64,000 nucleotides of DNA from Butyricimonas sp. Marseille-P3923. GTDB taxonomy: Bacteria > Bacteroidota > Bacteroidia > Bacteroidales > Marinifilaceae. Numbering within the stretch: position 1 is the first letter of the stretch; every line of letters starts with the position of its first letter. The translations under genes were made by a program, and so were the position numbers. The DNA lies in contig NZ_FXXL01000004.1 of NCBI RefSeq assembly GCF_900184685.1, positions 186,001-250,000 on the forward strand, in the 5' to 3' direction. The notes under the pieces were generated by a model. The model was not told the DNA's origin and made no database searches. It saw only the letters and a program-made list of their open reading frames with translations. This document shows, in pieces, positions 1-9,127 of the stretch.

Positions 1-1
1 C

Positions 2-1627
2 AAGTCTGCACAGCATAATGATTTTTATTTTGAAGCGGATCCGGCTAAAAAAGGGAGTTTTGAATCGACGAAGAGAGAAGAGAATCAGTACAGATTGAGT
101 TTATCGGGGGCGTATAATAAGTCCTTTGGAGATCATTTGTTGGCTGCTTTTGCTCGTTATAGTATAAATGAGAGTTCCATGAAGACGACAGCCTTTTCCA
201 TGAAGGGTTTTCCCAATGATAAATTGAGCGAGGTGTATATGGGTACAGAGTTTCGGAACACAACGGGGAGCGAGAGTGTTGCCCGGTCGTTGGCTTTTGT
301 GATGACGTTGAATTATTCTTACAAACAACGGTATGCGTTGGATTATAGCATGAGCGTGAACGCTTCTTCGGAGTTCGGGAAGAATAATCGTTACGCTCCT
401 TTTTGGTCGTTGGGTGTACGTTGGAATTTGGATCGGGAGAATTTTATCCAAAAATTGGGGATTTTTGATGAGTTGATATTGCGGGGAACGTATGGAATCA
501 CGGGGGCGCAGGGTTTCACTCCTTATCAGTCGTTGCAGATGTACACTTACACGAATTTGATGAAGACATACAAAAGTTCGGATGTGGTGGGTACGGAGAT
601 TTACGGTTTGGGAAATCCCGATTTAAAATGGCAACAGACAGAGAACTATAACGTGTCGTTGGATTTCTTGATGTGGCGTAATATCTTGAGTGCCAAGTTA
701 GAATATTACGAGAAATACACGAAAAATACGTTGTTGGATTATTCGATGGCACCTTCAGTGGGTTTTTCCACGATGAAGGAGAATTTGGGAAAGATATCCA
801 ACAAGGGATACGAGGCGACATTACGAGTGATGCCGTATAGTAACCCGGCAAAACAGGCTTATTGGAATATTATTTTTACCGGAAGTCATAATAAATCACG
901 TATCGAGGAAATTTCTAACGCATTGAAGGTGATGAATGAGAAGCAGATGGAGATTGCAGAGAGGGAGGAAGATGTTACAGATAAACGCAAGAAACGTCCG
1001 TTACCTCGGTATGAGAACGGTTATTCACAAACCACGATTTGGGCTGTACGTTCCATGGGAATTGATCCGCAGACTGGGCGTGAAGTGTTCATGACTCGAA
1101 ACGGGCAGTTAACGAATGAGTATTCGGCTGTAGATCAAGTGCCGGTGGGGGATACTGAGCCAAAATTTCAGGGTACGGTTTCCACGACGTTTACTTACAA
1201 AGGATTCAGTTTGACTCTTGCAGGGCAATACCGTTGGGGAGGACAGGTTTTTAATCAAACTTTGATAGATAAGGTCGAAAATGCGAATTTACATATGAAC
1301 ACGGACAGGAGAGCTTTGTACAACCGTTGGAAGAACCCGGGGGATCAAGTGTTTTTTAAGGCGATTGATGGAAACGTGTCTAGGGTAGACACGAAGGAAA
1401 GTTCTCGTTTCGTGATGGATGATAACGAATTTTATTTTTCCACGATAAATTTGTCTTATCGTATGGAGGGACAGAAGTTTCAGTGTTTGCAACGAGTCGG
1501 TATCAGTTCGGTAACGTTAGGTCTGTACATGGAGGATATTTGTCGTTTCTCCACGGTGAAAATGGAACGGGGTATTGATTACCCGTTTTCTCGCGGGGTG
1601 TCTATGTCGTTGAATGTAACCTTTTAA
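2..1627 (+). CDS. SusC/RagA-type TonB-dependent outer-membrane receptor, C-terminal part (5' end outside window)
   Basis: The reading frame is open from base 2, so the gene begins upstream of the window. About 540 residues are present, roughly the second half of a SusC barrel: alternating aromatic/hydrophobic beta strands, an 'ARYSINESS' type strand near the start, and a final strand ending in Phe (SLNVTF), the usual BAM signal. The family moves ligands across the outer membrane using TonB energy. SusD starts 11 bp downstream, so the two are one operon. The substrate cannot be read from this fragment. The lipoproteins and thioredoxin that follow suggest a non-classical SusCD locus rather than a glycan locus, since no glycosidase is nearby. 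Confidence 0.93.
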   Translation, partial: KSAQHNDFYFEADPAKKGSFESTKREENQYRLSLSGAYNKSFGDHLLAAFARYSINESSMKTTAFSMKGFPNDKLSEVYMGTEFRNTTGSESVARSLAFVMTLNYSYKQRYALDYSMSVNASSEFGKNNRYAPFWSLGVRWNLDRENFIQKLGIFDELILRGTYGITGAQGFTPYQSLQMYTYTNLMKTYKSSDVVGTEIYGLGNPDLKWQQTENYNVSLDFLMWRNILSAKLEYYEKYTKNTLLDYSMAPSVGFSTMKENLGKISNKGYEATLRVMPYSNPAKQAYWNIIFTGSHNKSRIEEISNALKVMNEKQMEIAEREEDVTDKRKKRPLPRYENGYSQTTIWAVRSMGIDPQTGREVFMTRNGQLTNEYSAVDQVPVGDTEPKFQGTVSTTFTYKGFSLTLAGQYRWGGQVFNQTLIDKVENANLHMNTDRRALYNRWKNPGDQVFFKAIDGNVSRVDTKESSRFVMDDNEFYFSTINLSYRMEGQKFQCLQRVGISSVTLGLYMEDICRFSTVKMERGIDYPFSRGVSMSLNVTF

Positions 1628-1638
1628 ATTTATAAGGT

Positions 1639-3039
1639 ATGAGAAATTGTATTGTTAGTATTTTTTGGGGAATGTTGCTTTTTTGTTCTTGTTCCGACTG
1701 GTTGGATGTAAAACCAAAGACGACAGTGGAGGAGAATGATATATTTAGTCGTGAATTGGGGTTTAAGGAAGCTTTGACTGGAATATATATTAAAATGGCA
1801 TCAACCGATTTGTATGCCAGAAACTTGAGTTATGGTTTTCTGGATATATTGGGACAACGTTATGAAAATGACGAATTATTTTACAGCGGAGCATTGTTTT
1901 ATACTTTTCCTTCCACTAAAACAGAAAGTTATACCGAGAAAATATGGGGAGAAATGTATAATGTGATCGCTAACGTGAATAATCTATTGTATTATTGTGA
2001 CAAGAACCGACAGGTGTTTACGACCGAACATTATTACGAGATTATCAAGGGTGAGGTCTTGGGGCTGCGTGCGTTTTTGCATTTTGATTTGTTGCGGATG
2101 TACGGACCGATATACAAAGATCATCCAACGGCTAAGCGGATTGCTTACCGGACGAAGTTTGATAATGAACCCAAAGAGATGCAGGCGTCGAACGTGGTGG
2201 TGGATAGTATTATTGCTGATTTGAAAAAGGCCGAAATATTGCTTAGAGATACCGATCCGTTGTATTTTGAGTTTCCTGTAACGGATGAGAGTGAAATGAT
2301 GTCGGACAAGGATGCTTTTTTGGTGTATCGGCATAAGCGAATGAATCTATATGCGGTGAAAGCTCTATTAGCACGAGTGTATCTATATGCGGGGAATAAG
2401 AGTGAAGCGGAAAATTATGCCAACCAAGTGATTGAGAGTGATTATTTCGAGTTAGTTGGAGAGGCTTCGGATATTTTGCGTTCGAAGGAGATTGTTTTCT
2501 CTGTTTACGTGGACAAGTTTGACCAGCAAGTAGAGGAAATAACAAATAATACATTTTATAGTATCATGAATAAAAGTTTTCTGAATGAGATGTTTGATGT
2601 CGCTAATGACGGTATGAATGATGTGAGAGTACGAGAAGGTGTGGCGTTTGATTACGCTAGTAATGGTCGGAGCACCATGCGGAAGTATAAACAAGAGAAT
2701 TTATGGGTATCCACGAAAGGTACCGTCGTTTTGATACGTTTATCAGAAATGTATTATGTATTAGCCGAATGTGCTAAAACACCGGAAGAGGCTGCCGTGT
2801 TCTTGAATAAAGTTAGGGAGATACGTGGTATTGATTACGTGGTATGTACTGAGAGTAATCTATTGAACGAGATCGAGAAAGAATATCGAAAAGAGTTTTA
2901 TGGGGAAGGACAATTATTTTTCTTTTACAAACGACATGGTTATCCGACATTCTTGCATTGTCCGGTGAATAATATGGTTGAGAATAATTATATGTTCTCG
3001 TGGCCGGATAACGAGAGTTTATTTGGCAAGACGAATTGA
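1639..3039 (+). CDS. SusD/RagB-family surface lipoprotein
   Basis: A 466-residue lipoprotein with the SusD hallmarks: a signal peptide ending in a CSCS lipobox (Cys near 18) followed at once by the DWLDVKP motif, a TPR-rich helical body, and the C-terminal segment with the 'NKVREIRG' and 'EYRKEFYGEGQLFFFYKR' signatures. SusD proteins cap the partner SusC barrel and bind ligand at the cell surface. It follows the partial SusC by 11 bp and precedes a DUF4843 gene. Length is slightly short for the family (usually 480-600) but no motif is missing. Confidence 0.94.
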   Translation: MRNCIVSIFWGMLLFCSCSDWLDVKPKTTVEENDIFSRELGFKEALTGIYIKMASTDLYARNLSYGFLDILGQRYENDELFYSGALFYTFPSTKTESYTEKIWGEMYNVIANVNNLLYYCDKNRQVFTTEHYYEIIKGEVLGLRAFLHFDLLRMYGPIYKDHPTAKRIAYRTKFDNEPKEMQASNVVVDSIIADLKKAEILLRDTDPLYFEFPVTDESEMMSDKDAFLVYRHKRMNLYAVKALLARVYLYAGNKSEAENYANQVIESDYFELVGEASDILRSKEIVFSVYVDKFDQQVEEITNNTFYSIMNKSFLNEMFDVANDGMNDVRVREGVAFDYASNGRSTMRKYKQENLWVSTKGTVVLIRLSEMYYVLAECAKTPEEAAVFLNKVREIRGIDYVVCTESNLLNEIEKEYRKEFYGEGQLFFFYKRHGYPTFLHCPVNNMVENNYMFSWPDNESLFGKTN

Positions 3040-3083
3040 GTAATGATAAGGTTTGAGAATATTTACAATCAAATAAGTGATGT

Positions 3084-3854
3084 ATGAAAAATTTGACGAC
3101 TGTATTTCAACTATTGGTTCTGTTTGTATTTCTTCAGAGTTGTGAAGAATATAAAATGGTACAGTATGACGAGGGGGAAAGAATTAATTTCATGGGTGAT
3201 TATTACAGAGGTAAAAATGAGAAGCCACATTGGGGTGACGATAAGGATTATTTGAATTACGAGAATAATTTCGGGATTAATCCTTTAGGAGATTCTTTAT
3301 TGATGGATACGGTACAAATCGGGGTTAAAATTAGTGGACCTATAACAGATTATCCCCGTAAAGTAGTATTCACGACAAGGGGTACCGGGAAGAACGCTTT
3401 GGAGGTTATTTTCCCGGAAGAGTATTATGTTCCGGCAGATACGGGGATAGCCGTATTTCAAATTTGGTTGAAACGTCCGGCAACTCGTAATGTAGAATAT
3501 TCGGTTGATTTGACATTTGATTACGAGAAATCCGATTTTAAAGCCGGTACGGTGGAGCGACAGGTTTTTAACTTAAAAGTGGAAGATTCGGTAAGTTTGG
3601 AATTATGGGGATCGGACGAGAAAGAGTGGAACGATTATTACTCCTTGTTTTTCGGGGCTTACAGTGAAACGAAGGTGCGTTATCTGATCACAAAGTATGG
3701 AGAAACGGACTTGAAAAAGTGGAATTATAGTGCAATCCTTAATTCGAATGGTTTTTATCGGGATTTCGAGGCATATAAAGCTAATCCGGCAAACAAACCT
3801 TTGATTGATGAAAATACAGGAGAATGGATTGAAATACCGGATTACCGAAATTGA
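3084..3854 (+). CDS. DUF4843-type lipoprotein
   Basis: 256 residues with a lipoprotein signal (FLQSC near residue 20), then beta-rich sequence with the DUF4843 pattern 'INFMGDYYR ... VQIGVKISGPITDYPR' and Calx-beta-like strands. The family is almost always encoded directly after SusD, and its function is unknown. A paralogue lies at 27114-27869 in the same relative position, followed by the same PKD-like gene. It is probably surface exposed and an accessory of the SusCD pair (inference from position). The 44-bp gap after SusD and the 17-bp gap to the next gene indicate one transcript. Confidence 0.85.
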   Translation: MKNLTTVFQLLVLFVFLQSCEEYKMVQYDEGERINFMGDYYRGKNEKPHWGDDKDYLNYENNFGINPLGDSLLMDTVQIGVKISGPITDYPRKVVFTTRGTGKNALEVIFPEEYYVPADTGIAVFQIWLKRPATRNVEYSVDLTFDYEKSDFKAGTVERQVFNLKVEDSVSLELWGSDEKEWNDYYSLFFGAYSETKVRYLITKYGETDLKKWNYSAILNSNGFYRDFEAYKANPANKPLIDENTGEWIEIPDYRN

Positions 3855-3871
3855 TTTAATAATAAGCTGTT

Positions 3872-5506
3872 ATGAGAAAATTGATATATGTAATAGCCAT
3901 ATTGCTAGCTTCTTGCTATGATGATAAGGGGAATTATGATTATAAGGATGTGAATACTTTGAATGTAACAATGGATGACGTTTATACTGTTCGTCTGGAT
4001 AGGGACACGGTTATTACGATAACACCCCGGCTGTCGCAGACTTTGCAGGATAACGAGGAAAATCTGAAATACACGTGGATACATTCGGATATAAATTATA
4101 ATTTTTATAATCTGGCCTTGATATATGGAACAGATTTGGATACAGTAGGTACCGAAAAAACATTACGTTTCCATGTTGATCCGAATGCGGGAAATTTGAA
4201 ATACAAGCATTATTTTCGGGTGAACGTGTATGATGAATCCACTGGACTCGAGTATCCGGTAAATACGACTTTACAATTGACTAAACCGTATGATGGGGCT
4301 TGGATGATTTTGCATAGTAAAAATAGCCAGACGGAATTAGGATCGGTAGAGTATATTGGGGGCGATATTGTGGTTGAAGATGAAGCTTATTTTAAAAGTT
4401 CCGGCAAGAGGTTGGTGGGTAAACCGCTTTGTCTTGGGCAATACACGACGGTAGTTAAATATTACGGATATGGGACTTGGAATATGTTTTATGTTTTGAC
4501 AGATGTTCCCGATGAAGCCGGGGTGTATTGTCAATGGGAAAGGTTTGCGAAGAAGGATAGTCTTTCACGAATGGTGGCACCAATGGCAAAACCCGGTTTT
4601 GATTTCCAACGTATTAAGTTGATGGATGGAGATGGGTCTGCTTGTGCGTTTTTATTGTCCGAGGGAGGAGTTTTTTATCAAACTCCTAGGGCAGGAAAGT
4701 TTTATAAACCGGCTTACGAGTTGGAAGGTGACGTGAAGTTTACCTTGGCTTCTAAACTGATGAACACGGTTTTGTTGTATGATGAAGCAGGACATCGTTT
4801 CGCGTATTATTATAATACCGACGATTCGGGTATGTTGTATTATGATCCTTTGCGTTTTAATGAAGGTTGGGAGAATTGGGATGCGATTACATTAATTCCG
4901 ATTCGTGATGGTAGTACGGTGATGATAGATCCTAATAATTTACCGGCGGATCAAAAAGTATTGTATGTGGGTACAGGGTATCAGTTTGATTTTAGTGGGA
5001 CTGGCGTGTATGGTTATGCTTTGGCTACAAGCGGTGATAAGTGTTTTGTTTACGAATTTAATTTGAAAGGTTTAATCTCGTCTGCGGCTGCAGCATTTAA
5101 TGCTTATTATCAGATTAACTTACCAGAATCTTTGGATGAAAGTACTTGTTTTGCATCAACTCCATCTTATAATGGTATCATTTTTTACGCGTCGGGTAAT
5201 ACGGTGTATCGATTGGATTTTAAACAGGCGGGAGGAAAAGCCACGCCAGTGTACACGCACCCGGGAGGTAAAGCGGCAAAGATGAAGTTTGCCAAGAGAA
5301 GCATTCCATCCGGAGATTTGTTTGCTGCGTATCAGTTTGATGTATCGCGGAGTTTGGGGGTATCATTCGATATGGGGAATGGAAAGAGTGAATTTGTTGT
5401 TTTAAATTTATCGCTAACAGGAGGCATCGGTTCTGATAGTGAAGATTATCCGGCAACGCAGGTGTATTCGGATTTCGGCGAAATAGTAGATTTTGTGTTT
5501 ATTTGA
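3872..5506 (+). CDS. PKD-like family lipoprotein
   Basis: 544 residues. A short lipoprotein signal (LLASC, Cys about 15) is followed by 'YDDKGNYDYKDVN', the typical opening of the Bacteroidetes PKD-like family. The rest is beta-rich: Ig/PKD-like strands to about residue 140, then propeller-like repeats ('GAWMILHSKNSQTELG', 'VYGYALATSGDKCFVYEF'). No catalytic motif is visible. The paralogue at 27888-29474 has the same layout and also follows DUF4843. Probable cell-surface binding accessory of the SusCD complex; ligand unknown. Confidence 0.85.
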   Translation: MRKLIYVIAILLASCYDDKGNYDYKDVNTLNVTMDDVYTVRLDRDTVITITPRLSQTLQDNEENLKYTWIHSDINYNFYNLALIYGTDLDTVGTEKTLRFHVDPNAGNLKYKHYFRVNVYDESTGLEYPVNTTLQLTKPYDGAWMILHSKNSQTELGSVEYIGGDIVVEDEAYFKSSGKRLVGKPLCLGQYTTVVKYYGYGTWNMFYVLTDVPDEAGVYCQWERFAKKDSLSRMVAPMAKPGFDFQRIKLMDGDGSACAFLLSEGGVFYQTPRAGKFYKPAYELEGDVKFTLASKLMNTVLLYDEAGHRFAYYYNTDDSGMLYYDPLRFNEGWENWDAITLIPIRDGSTVMIDPNNLPADQKVLYVGTGYQFDFSGTGVYGYALATSGDKCFVYEFNLKGLISSAAAAFNAYYQINLPESLDESTCFASTPSYNGIIFYASGNTVYRLDFKQAGGKATPVYTHPGGKAAKMKFAKRSIPSGDLFAAYQFDVSRSLGVSFDMGNGKSEFVVLNLSLTGGIGSDSEDYPATQVYSDFGEIVDFVFI

Positions 5507-5550
5507 AAAAGGAATAAGGAAAAATTAGTATTTATAAAAAGAAAAGTAAA

Positions 5551-6732
5551 ATGAAATCAGTAGTTACATTTAGTTTTTTGTTGACTTTATTGTCATTGAT
5601 GGCTTTCCAGAGTAAGCCGAAGGGATACGTGATCAAAGGAATGATTGAAGGAGCCCCGAAAGATGCATGGGTATACATGACAGGAGAGTTTGATTCCCCG
5701 ATGCATTATTATGATAGTGTGAAATTGAAAAATGGTCGTTTTGTGTTTAAGGGAGAAGTGGACGGTCCGGAATTGCGGTATATCACGTATTTTAAGAATC
5801 CTTCTCAGCGGGTTTCTGGTTGGAAGGATATAATTATGATTCCGTTTTATATAGAAAATTCGGAAATCCGCTTTTCTATACCTTTCGAGGAATTACCTTC
5901 CAAATTGGTTTTGGAAATACCCCGCAATTTACGAATCGAGGGTTCTCGTTCACATGATTTGTACGCCGCGTATCAAAAACAAGTGAATCCATTAATATTG
6001 AAAGATGATAGTCTGTTTTGGGCATACGGGCGTGCGTATTATCATAACAAAGGTACGAAGGAAGATGCGGTGCGGTGCGTGAGAGGGATGAAGGCTATGC
6101 AGGATAGCATTCATAAGATTGGTGTAGAGTTTATCCGTCGGAATCCGGAATCTCCTGTCGCCTTGTATGTTGCGCAGAATCTGGGTGTTAGGGCTTATGG
6201 AAGAGAGGAAGCTAAAAGAATTGCAACATTTTTCCCGGAATCGGTAAAAACAACTCCCCAAGGTCAAGAAACGATGAAGGCGTTGTTGGAGAGACCCGTT
6301 TACGTTGGGGACGTGCTACCTGATTTTGAGGTATTGAATACGGATTTACAAGCGATGAAATTGTCGGAATTGGTGAAAAAAGGGCATTATACATTGGTCG
6401 AGTTCTGGGCTTCTTGGTGCGGTCCTTGTCGGGCTGATATCCCGCATTTGAAGGAAACTTACGAACAGTATCGTGAGGATGAGTTTGATATAATTAGTGT
6501 TTCTATTGATGATGATCGGGCGGCTTGGAAGGACGCCGTGGAAAAGGAGAAGATGAAATGGACGCAAGTGTGCGGGGCGAAGGGAAAGAAGTTTGATAAA
6601 GAGTGTGTGAAGTTGTTTGGTTTTAATGGTATTCCATCATGTGTGTTGGTGGATAAAGAAGGACGAATCTATAGCTTGAGTTCCCGGGGTGGTTGGCTGA
6701 ATATGCACTTGGAGAATATATACAAACATTGA
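5551..6732 (+). CDS. TlpA-family thiol-disulfide oxidoreductase with N-terminal DUF4369
   Basis: 393 residues: signal peptide, a DUF4369-like N-terminal domain (about 25-130), a helical linker, then a redoxin/TlpA fold with the active site WASWCGPC around residues 286-292 and the cis-Pro segment 'NGIPSCVLVDKEGRIYS'. Such proteins reduce or shuffle disulfides in the periplasm or at the outer membrane and are common last genes of SusCD loci with DUF4843 and PKD-like proteins. The gene ends locus 1. A broken second copy of the family's C-terminus follows within 2 bp, so the 3' end of the locus has been rearranged. Confidence 0.9.
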   Translation: MKSVVTFSFLLTLLSLMAFQSKPKGYVIKGMIEGAPKDAWVYMTGEFDSPMHYYDSVKLKNGRFVFKGEVDGPELRYITYFKNPSQRVSGWKDIIMIPFYIENSEIRFSIPFEELPSKLVLEIPRNLRIEGSRSHDLYAAYQKQVNPLILKDDSLFWAYGRAYYHNKGTKEDAVRCVRGMKAMQDSIHKIGVEFIRRNPESPVALYVAQNLGVRAYGREEAKRIATFFPESVKTTPQGQETMKALLERPVYVGDVLPDFEVLNTDLQAMKLSELVKKGHYTLVEFWASWCGPCRADIPHLKETYEQYREDEFDIISVSIDDDRAAWKDAVEKEKMKWTQVCGAKGKKFDKECVKLFGFNGIPSCVLVDKEGRIYSLSSRGGWLNMHLENIYKH

Positions 6733-6733
6733 G

Positions 6734-6823
6734 TTCTTACTCGACCCGCAAGGTAAGAGCATGTTGACGAATGCTCGCGGCGGGTGGCTGGATACGAAAT
6801 TGATGGAATTATTTAGTAGATAA
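6734..6823 (+). pseudogene. Remnant of a second TlpA C-terminus
   Basis: Starting one base after the stop codon region of the intact TlpA gene, the frame reads FLLDPQGKSMLTNARGGWLD, then nine more residues and TAA. This parallels the end of the intact protein (VLVDKEGRIYSLSSRGGWLN) residue for residue, so it is the last 29 codons of a paralogue without start or active site. It probably records recombination between tandem TlpA genes that removed everything between their 3' ends (inference). Confidence 0.75.
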
Positions 6824-6846
6824 CAATACTCATTTTTGATGTTTGG

Positions 6847-6887
6847 AGAGGAATTGTCTTGTGAAAAAGATAATTCCTCTTTTTTTG
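6847..6887 (+). terminator. Rho-independent terminator of locus 1
   Basis: AGAGGAATT at 6847-6855 pairs perfectly with AATTCCTCT at 6872-6880, and seven T follow. It ends the SusCD/TlpA operon before the next sigma gene. Confidence 0.85.
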
Positions 6888-6933
6888 TAAACATATAATT
6901 TCTCAGACTCTTTTTTTAATTTAATAAAAAGTA

Positions 6934-6941
6934 TATTTTTG
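6934..6941 (+). promoter_or_regulatory. Bacteroidetes -7 box upstream of ECF sigma gene
   Basis: TATTTTTG matches the TAnnTTTG -7 consensus, about 40 bp before the sigma start codon at 6984. No clear TTTG -33 box was found at the expected distance. Confidence 0.4.
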
Positions 6942-6983
6942 TGAATGTGAAGTTGGGAGCGTCCATTACGAGAAAAATGTAAA

Positions 6984-7514
6984 ATGAAGCAGGAACTTTT
7001 GGATAATCGTGGTTTTGAGGAGTTATTCGGGTTGCATTTCAACAACCTTGCGGGGTTCGTGTATAATTACGTGCGGGACGAGGAGGTGGCGAAAGATATC
7101 GTGCATGATGTTTTTCTGACGCTCTGGAAGAACCGGAAACACTTGAATCCGGTGTATCCGGTAAAGTCTTACCTGTTTACTCTGGCACAAAACAGCGCGT
7201 TGAATTATTTACGTCATTTGCGGGTAATCGAGGTGAACGAACGAATGGTTGGGGAGTTGTTGGAGTCGGCGGCGGAAGAGTTGGATGATTACGAGAAGCG
7301 TCTGGAACGTTTGGAGGAAAAATTGGCATTGTTATCCGAGAAACAACGGGAGGCGTTGGTGAAATGTGTCGTGGACGGGAAGAAATATAAAGAGGTGGCG
7401 GAAGAGATGAACATCAGTTTGAACACGGTGAAAACGCATATTACTCGTGCGTTGAAATTCTTGCGGGACGAATTGCAGGATGATTTGGTACTACTTTTTA
7501 TATTGGGAAAATAA
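6984..7514 (+). CDS. ECF sigma-70 factor (FecI-like)
   Basis: 176 residues with two sigma domains. Region 2 (about 8-75) carries the 'DEEVAKDIVHDVFLTLWKNR' stretch. Region 4 (about 115-165) ends in the helix-turn-helix 'EVAEEMNISLNTVKTHITRA'. It should direct RNA polymerase to the SusC/D operon that follows its FecR partner at 7875. In this family a substrate-loaded SusC with an N-terminal STN domain signals through FecR to release the sigma factor. The 360-bp gap to FecR is unusually long. Confidence 0.93.
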   Translation: MKQELLDNRGFEELFGLHFNNLAGFVYNYVRDEEVAKDIVHDVFLTLWKNRKHLNPVYPVKSYLFTLAQNSALNYLRHLRVIEVNERMVGELLESAAEELDDYEKRLERLEEKLALLSEKQREALVKCVVDGKKYKEVAEEMNISLNTVKTHITRALKFLRDELQDDLVLLFILGK

Positions 7515-7874
7515 AGTATAATTCGGGGTTGACCTACCCCGTTACTGGGGTATTACTCTATTTTTAGGTGGCTTTTGCTAGGGTTTTAGGCGACTTTTAG
7601 GCGGCATCGCCCACTCTTAGCCCGTAGTTCGCCCACACTTAGCCCACGTTTTAGTGAAAAATAAACAAGTTTAACACATCTGGTGTTTCTGTGGATTTGC
7701 CTTTTGCCGGGGCTATTCAAAAATCACGGGGATATTACGTTATAGGATAACGGGAGCGTATCCTCTTTATTGGTATCGGTCGGGTTGATTCGTGATAAAA
7801 AAAGGAAAAAACTTTATTTTTCTTGTCGCCCATTTTCGGGGGGTACGTGTATTAGCTGTGAAAAGCGAAAAGAA
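7515..7874 (+). other. Gene-free sigma-FecR spacer with short direct repeat
   Basis: No ORF worth calling lies in this 360-bp stretch. It holds two 16-bp units that differ at one base, CGCCCACTCTTAGCCC at 7608-7623 and CGCCCACACTTAGCCC at 7630-7645, 22 bp apart, preceded by shorter 'TTTTAGGCGRC' repeats on the same strand. Near the end, CGTTATAGG (7738-7746) also occurs upstream of the large locus 3 gene (17296) and of the second FecR gene (20807), so it may be a regulatory element of these sigma/FecR modules. Confidence 0.5.
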
Positions 7875-9041
7875 ATGAAGCATAGAGAAGAAGATATAGA
7901 GTTTGCAAATCAGATACTTGTGCGCCGGAATAAGTTGGATGACGGGCTGGTGGAGAAGTGGATGGACGAGCCGGGACACGTGGAGTTGTTGAAGGAATTA
8001 TCGGCACTTCACGGGCAATATGTTCACGTGGATTTCGAGAAGGAGCGGGCGAAAGAGTATACCCGGTTCGAGAAAGCGATCGGGAGAAAAAGTCGTCGTC
8101 GGATTATGACGTGGTCATCGGTTGCGGCTTCAATTATTCTGTTACTGGGGTGGTATGTAATTTGGATGGCGGGAGGTCTGCCGGGAGAGAGGAGTATAGG
8201 GGTGGCTGAGCAAGCCGGGAGTTTCAAGCCGGGAAGCAACGCGGTGGAGTTGATTCTGGATAACGGGGAGAAGGTCGTGCTTGACGGGAAAGGGAAACGT
8301 ATCGGGAATGATGTCGTGTCCGGGATACGGGATGATTCCTTGCGGGGATTGACTTACGTGCAGGCACAAGTGAACGAGAGCGAAGAATTGGTGTACAACA
8401 CGTTAAAGGTGCCGACGGGCGGTTTCTACCAGCTGGAACTGGCGGACGGGACGAAAGTGTGGCTCAATTCCGAATCCGAGTTACGGTTTCCCGTGCGTTT
8501 TGCCGTGAACGGGCGGAATGTATATTTGAAGGGAGAGGCGTATTTTCAAGTGAAGCGGGATACGATGAGTCCGTTTCGGGTTTATTTGAACGAGTCGAGC
8601 GTGACGGTGCTGGGGACATCTTTTAATATAAAGGCTTACAAGGACGAAGAGAATATATACACTACATTGGTGGAAGGTTCCGTGCGTTTCTCGGAAGAGA
8701 GGGGCGGGGAACAAATTGTGTTGCAACCGGGAATGCAGAGTGTCTGGAACGTGGAATCCGGAAAAACGGAAGTGAAGGAAGTGGATGTGAACCAGTTTAT
8801 CGCTTGGAGGGACGGACGCTTTGTATTCCCCTCTACCACCTTGGAGGAGTTGATGCACCAATTGAAACGCTGGTATGATATCGAGGTGAAGTATCAGGCT
8901 CCCGAGGTAAGGCGGTATGAATTTCGGGGAGCGATCAACCGGGATATGGATTTGCGCAAGGTGTTGTCGCTCGTGGAGAAGACGAGTAACGTGATATTTA
9001 ATGTTCAAGGAAGAAAAATATATGTAGCAATTAAGAACTGA
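7875..9041 (+). CDS. FecR-family anti-sigma factor
   Basis: 388 residues from the ATG at 7875; the frame runs 35 codons further upstream, but that part is basic and lacks family features. Order: cytoplasmic sigma-binding helices (1-75), one membrane helix 'WSSVAASIILLLGWYVIW', the periplasmic FecR domain (about 120-260, with 'GTKVWLNSESELRFPV' and 'VTVLGTSFNIKAY'), and a C-terminal DUF4974-type domain ('LEELMHQLKRWYDIEV'). It should hold the sigma factor of 6984 until the STN domain of the SusC at 9128 signals. The SusC gene follows after 86 bp. Confidence 0.93.
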   Translation: MKHREEDIEFANQILVRRNKLDDGLVEKWMDEPGHVELLKELSALHGQYVHVDFEKERAKEYTRFEKAIGRKSRRRIMTWSSVAASIILLLGWYVIWMAGGLPGERSIGVAEQAGSFKPGSNAVELILDNGEKVVLDGKGKRIGNDVVSGIRDDSLRGLTYVQAQVNESEELVYNTLKVPTGGFYQLELADGTKVWLNSESELRFPVRFAVNGRNVYLKGEAYFQVKRDTMSPFRVYLNESSVTVLGTSFNIKAYKDEENIYTTLVEGSVRFSEERGGEQIVLQPGMQSVWNVESGKTEVKEVDVNQFIAWRDGRFVFPSTTLEELMHQLKRWYDIEVKYQAPEVRRYEFRGAINRDMDLRKVLSLVEKTSNVIFNVQGRKIYVAIKN

Positions 9042-9052
9042 ACCGGAGAAAA

Positions 9053-9079
9053 ATGAGGATTGCCGTCAACAATCCTCAT
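9053..9079 (+). promoter_or_regulatory. Perfect hairpin between FecR and SusC
   Basis: ATGAGGATTG (9053-9062) and CAATCCTCAT (9070-9079) form a 10-bp stem with a 7-nt loop in the FecR-SusC leader. No T-run follows, so it is more likely an RNA-processing or expression-tuning stem than a terminator. A similar hairpin occupies the same place in locus 3 (22020-22045). It overlaps the first ATG of the long frame, which argues for the SusC start at 9128. Confidence 0.6.
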
Positions 9080-9127
9080 CTGATTCTCCCGAAGAAGAAC
9101 CTCAATATTAATTTGAAATTCAAAGTT

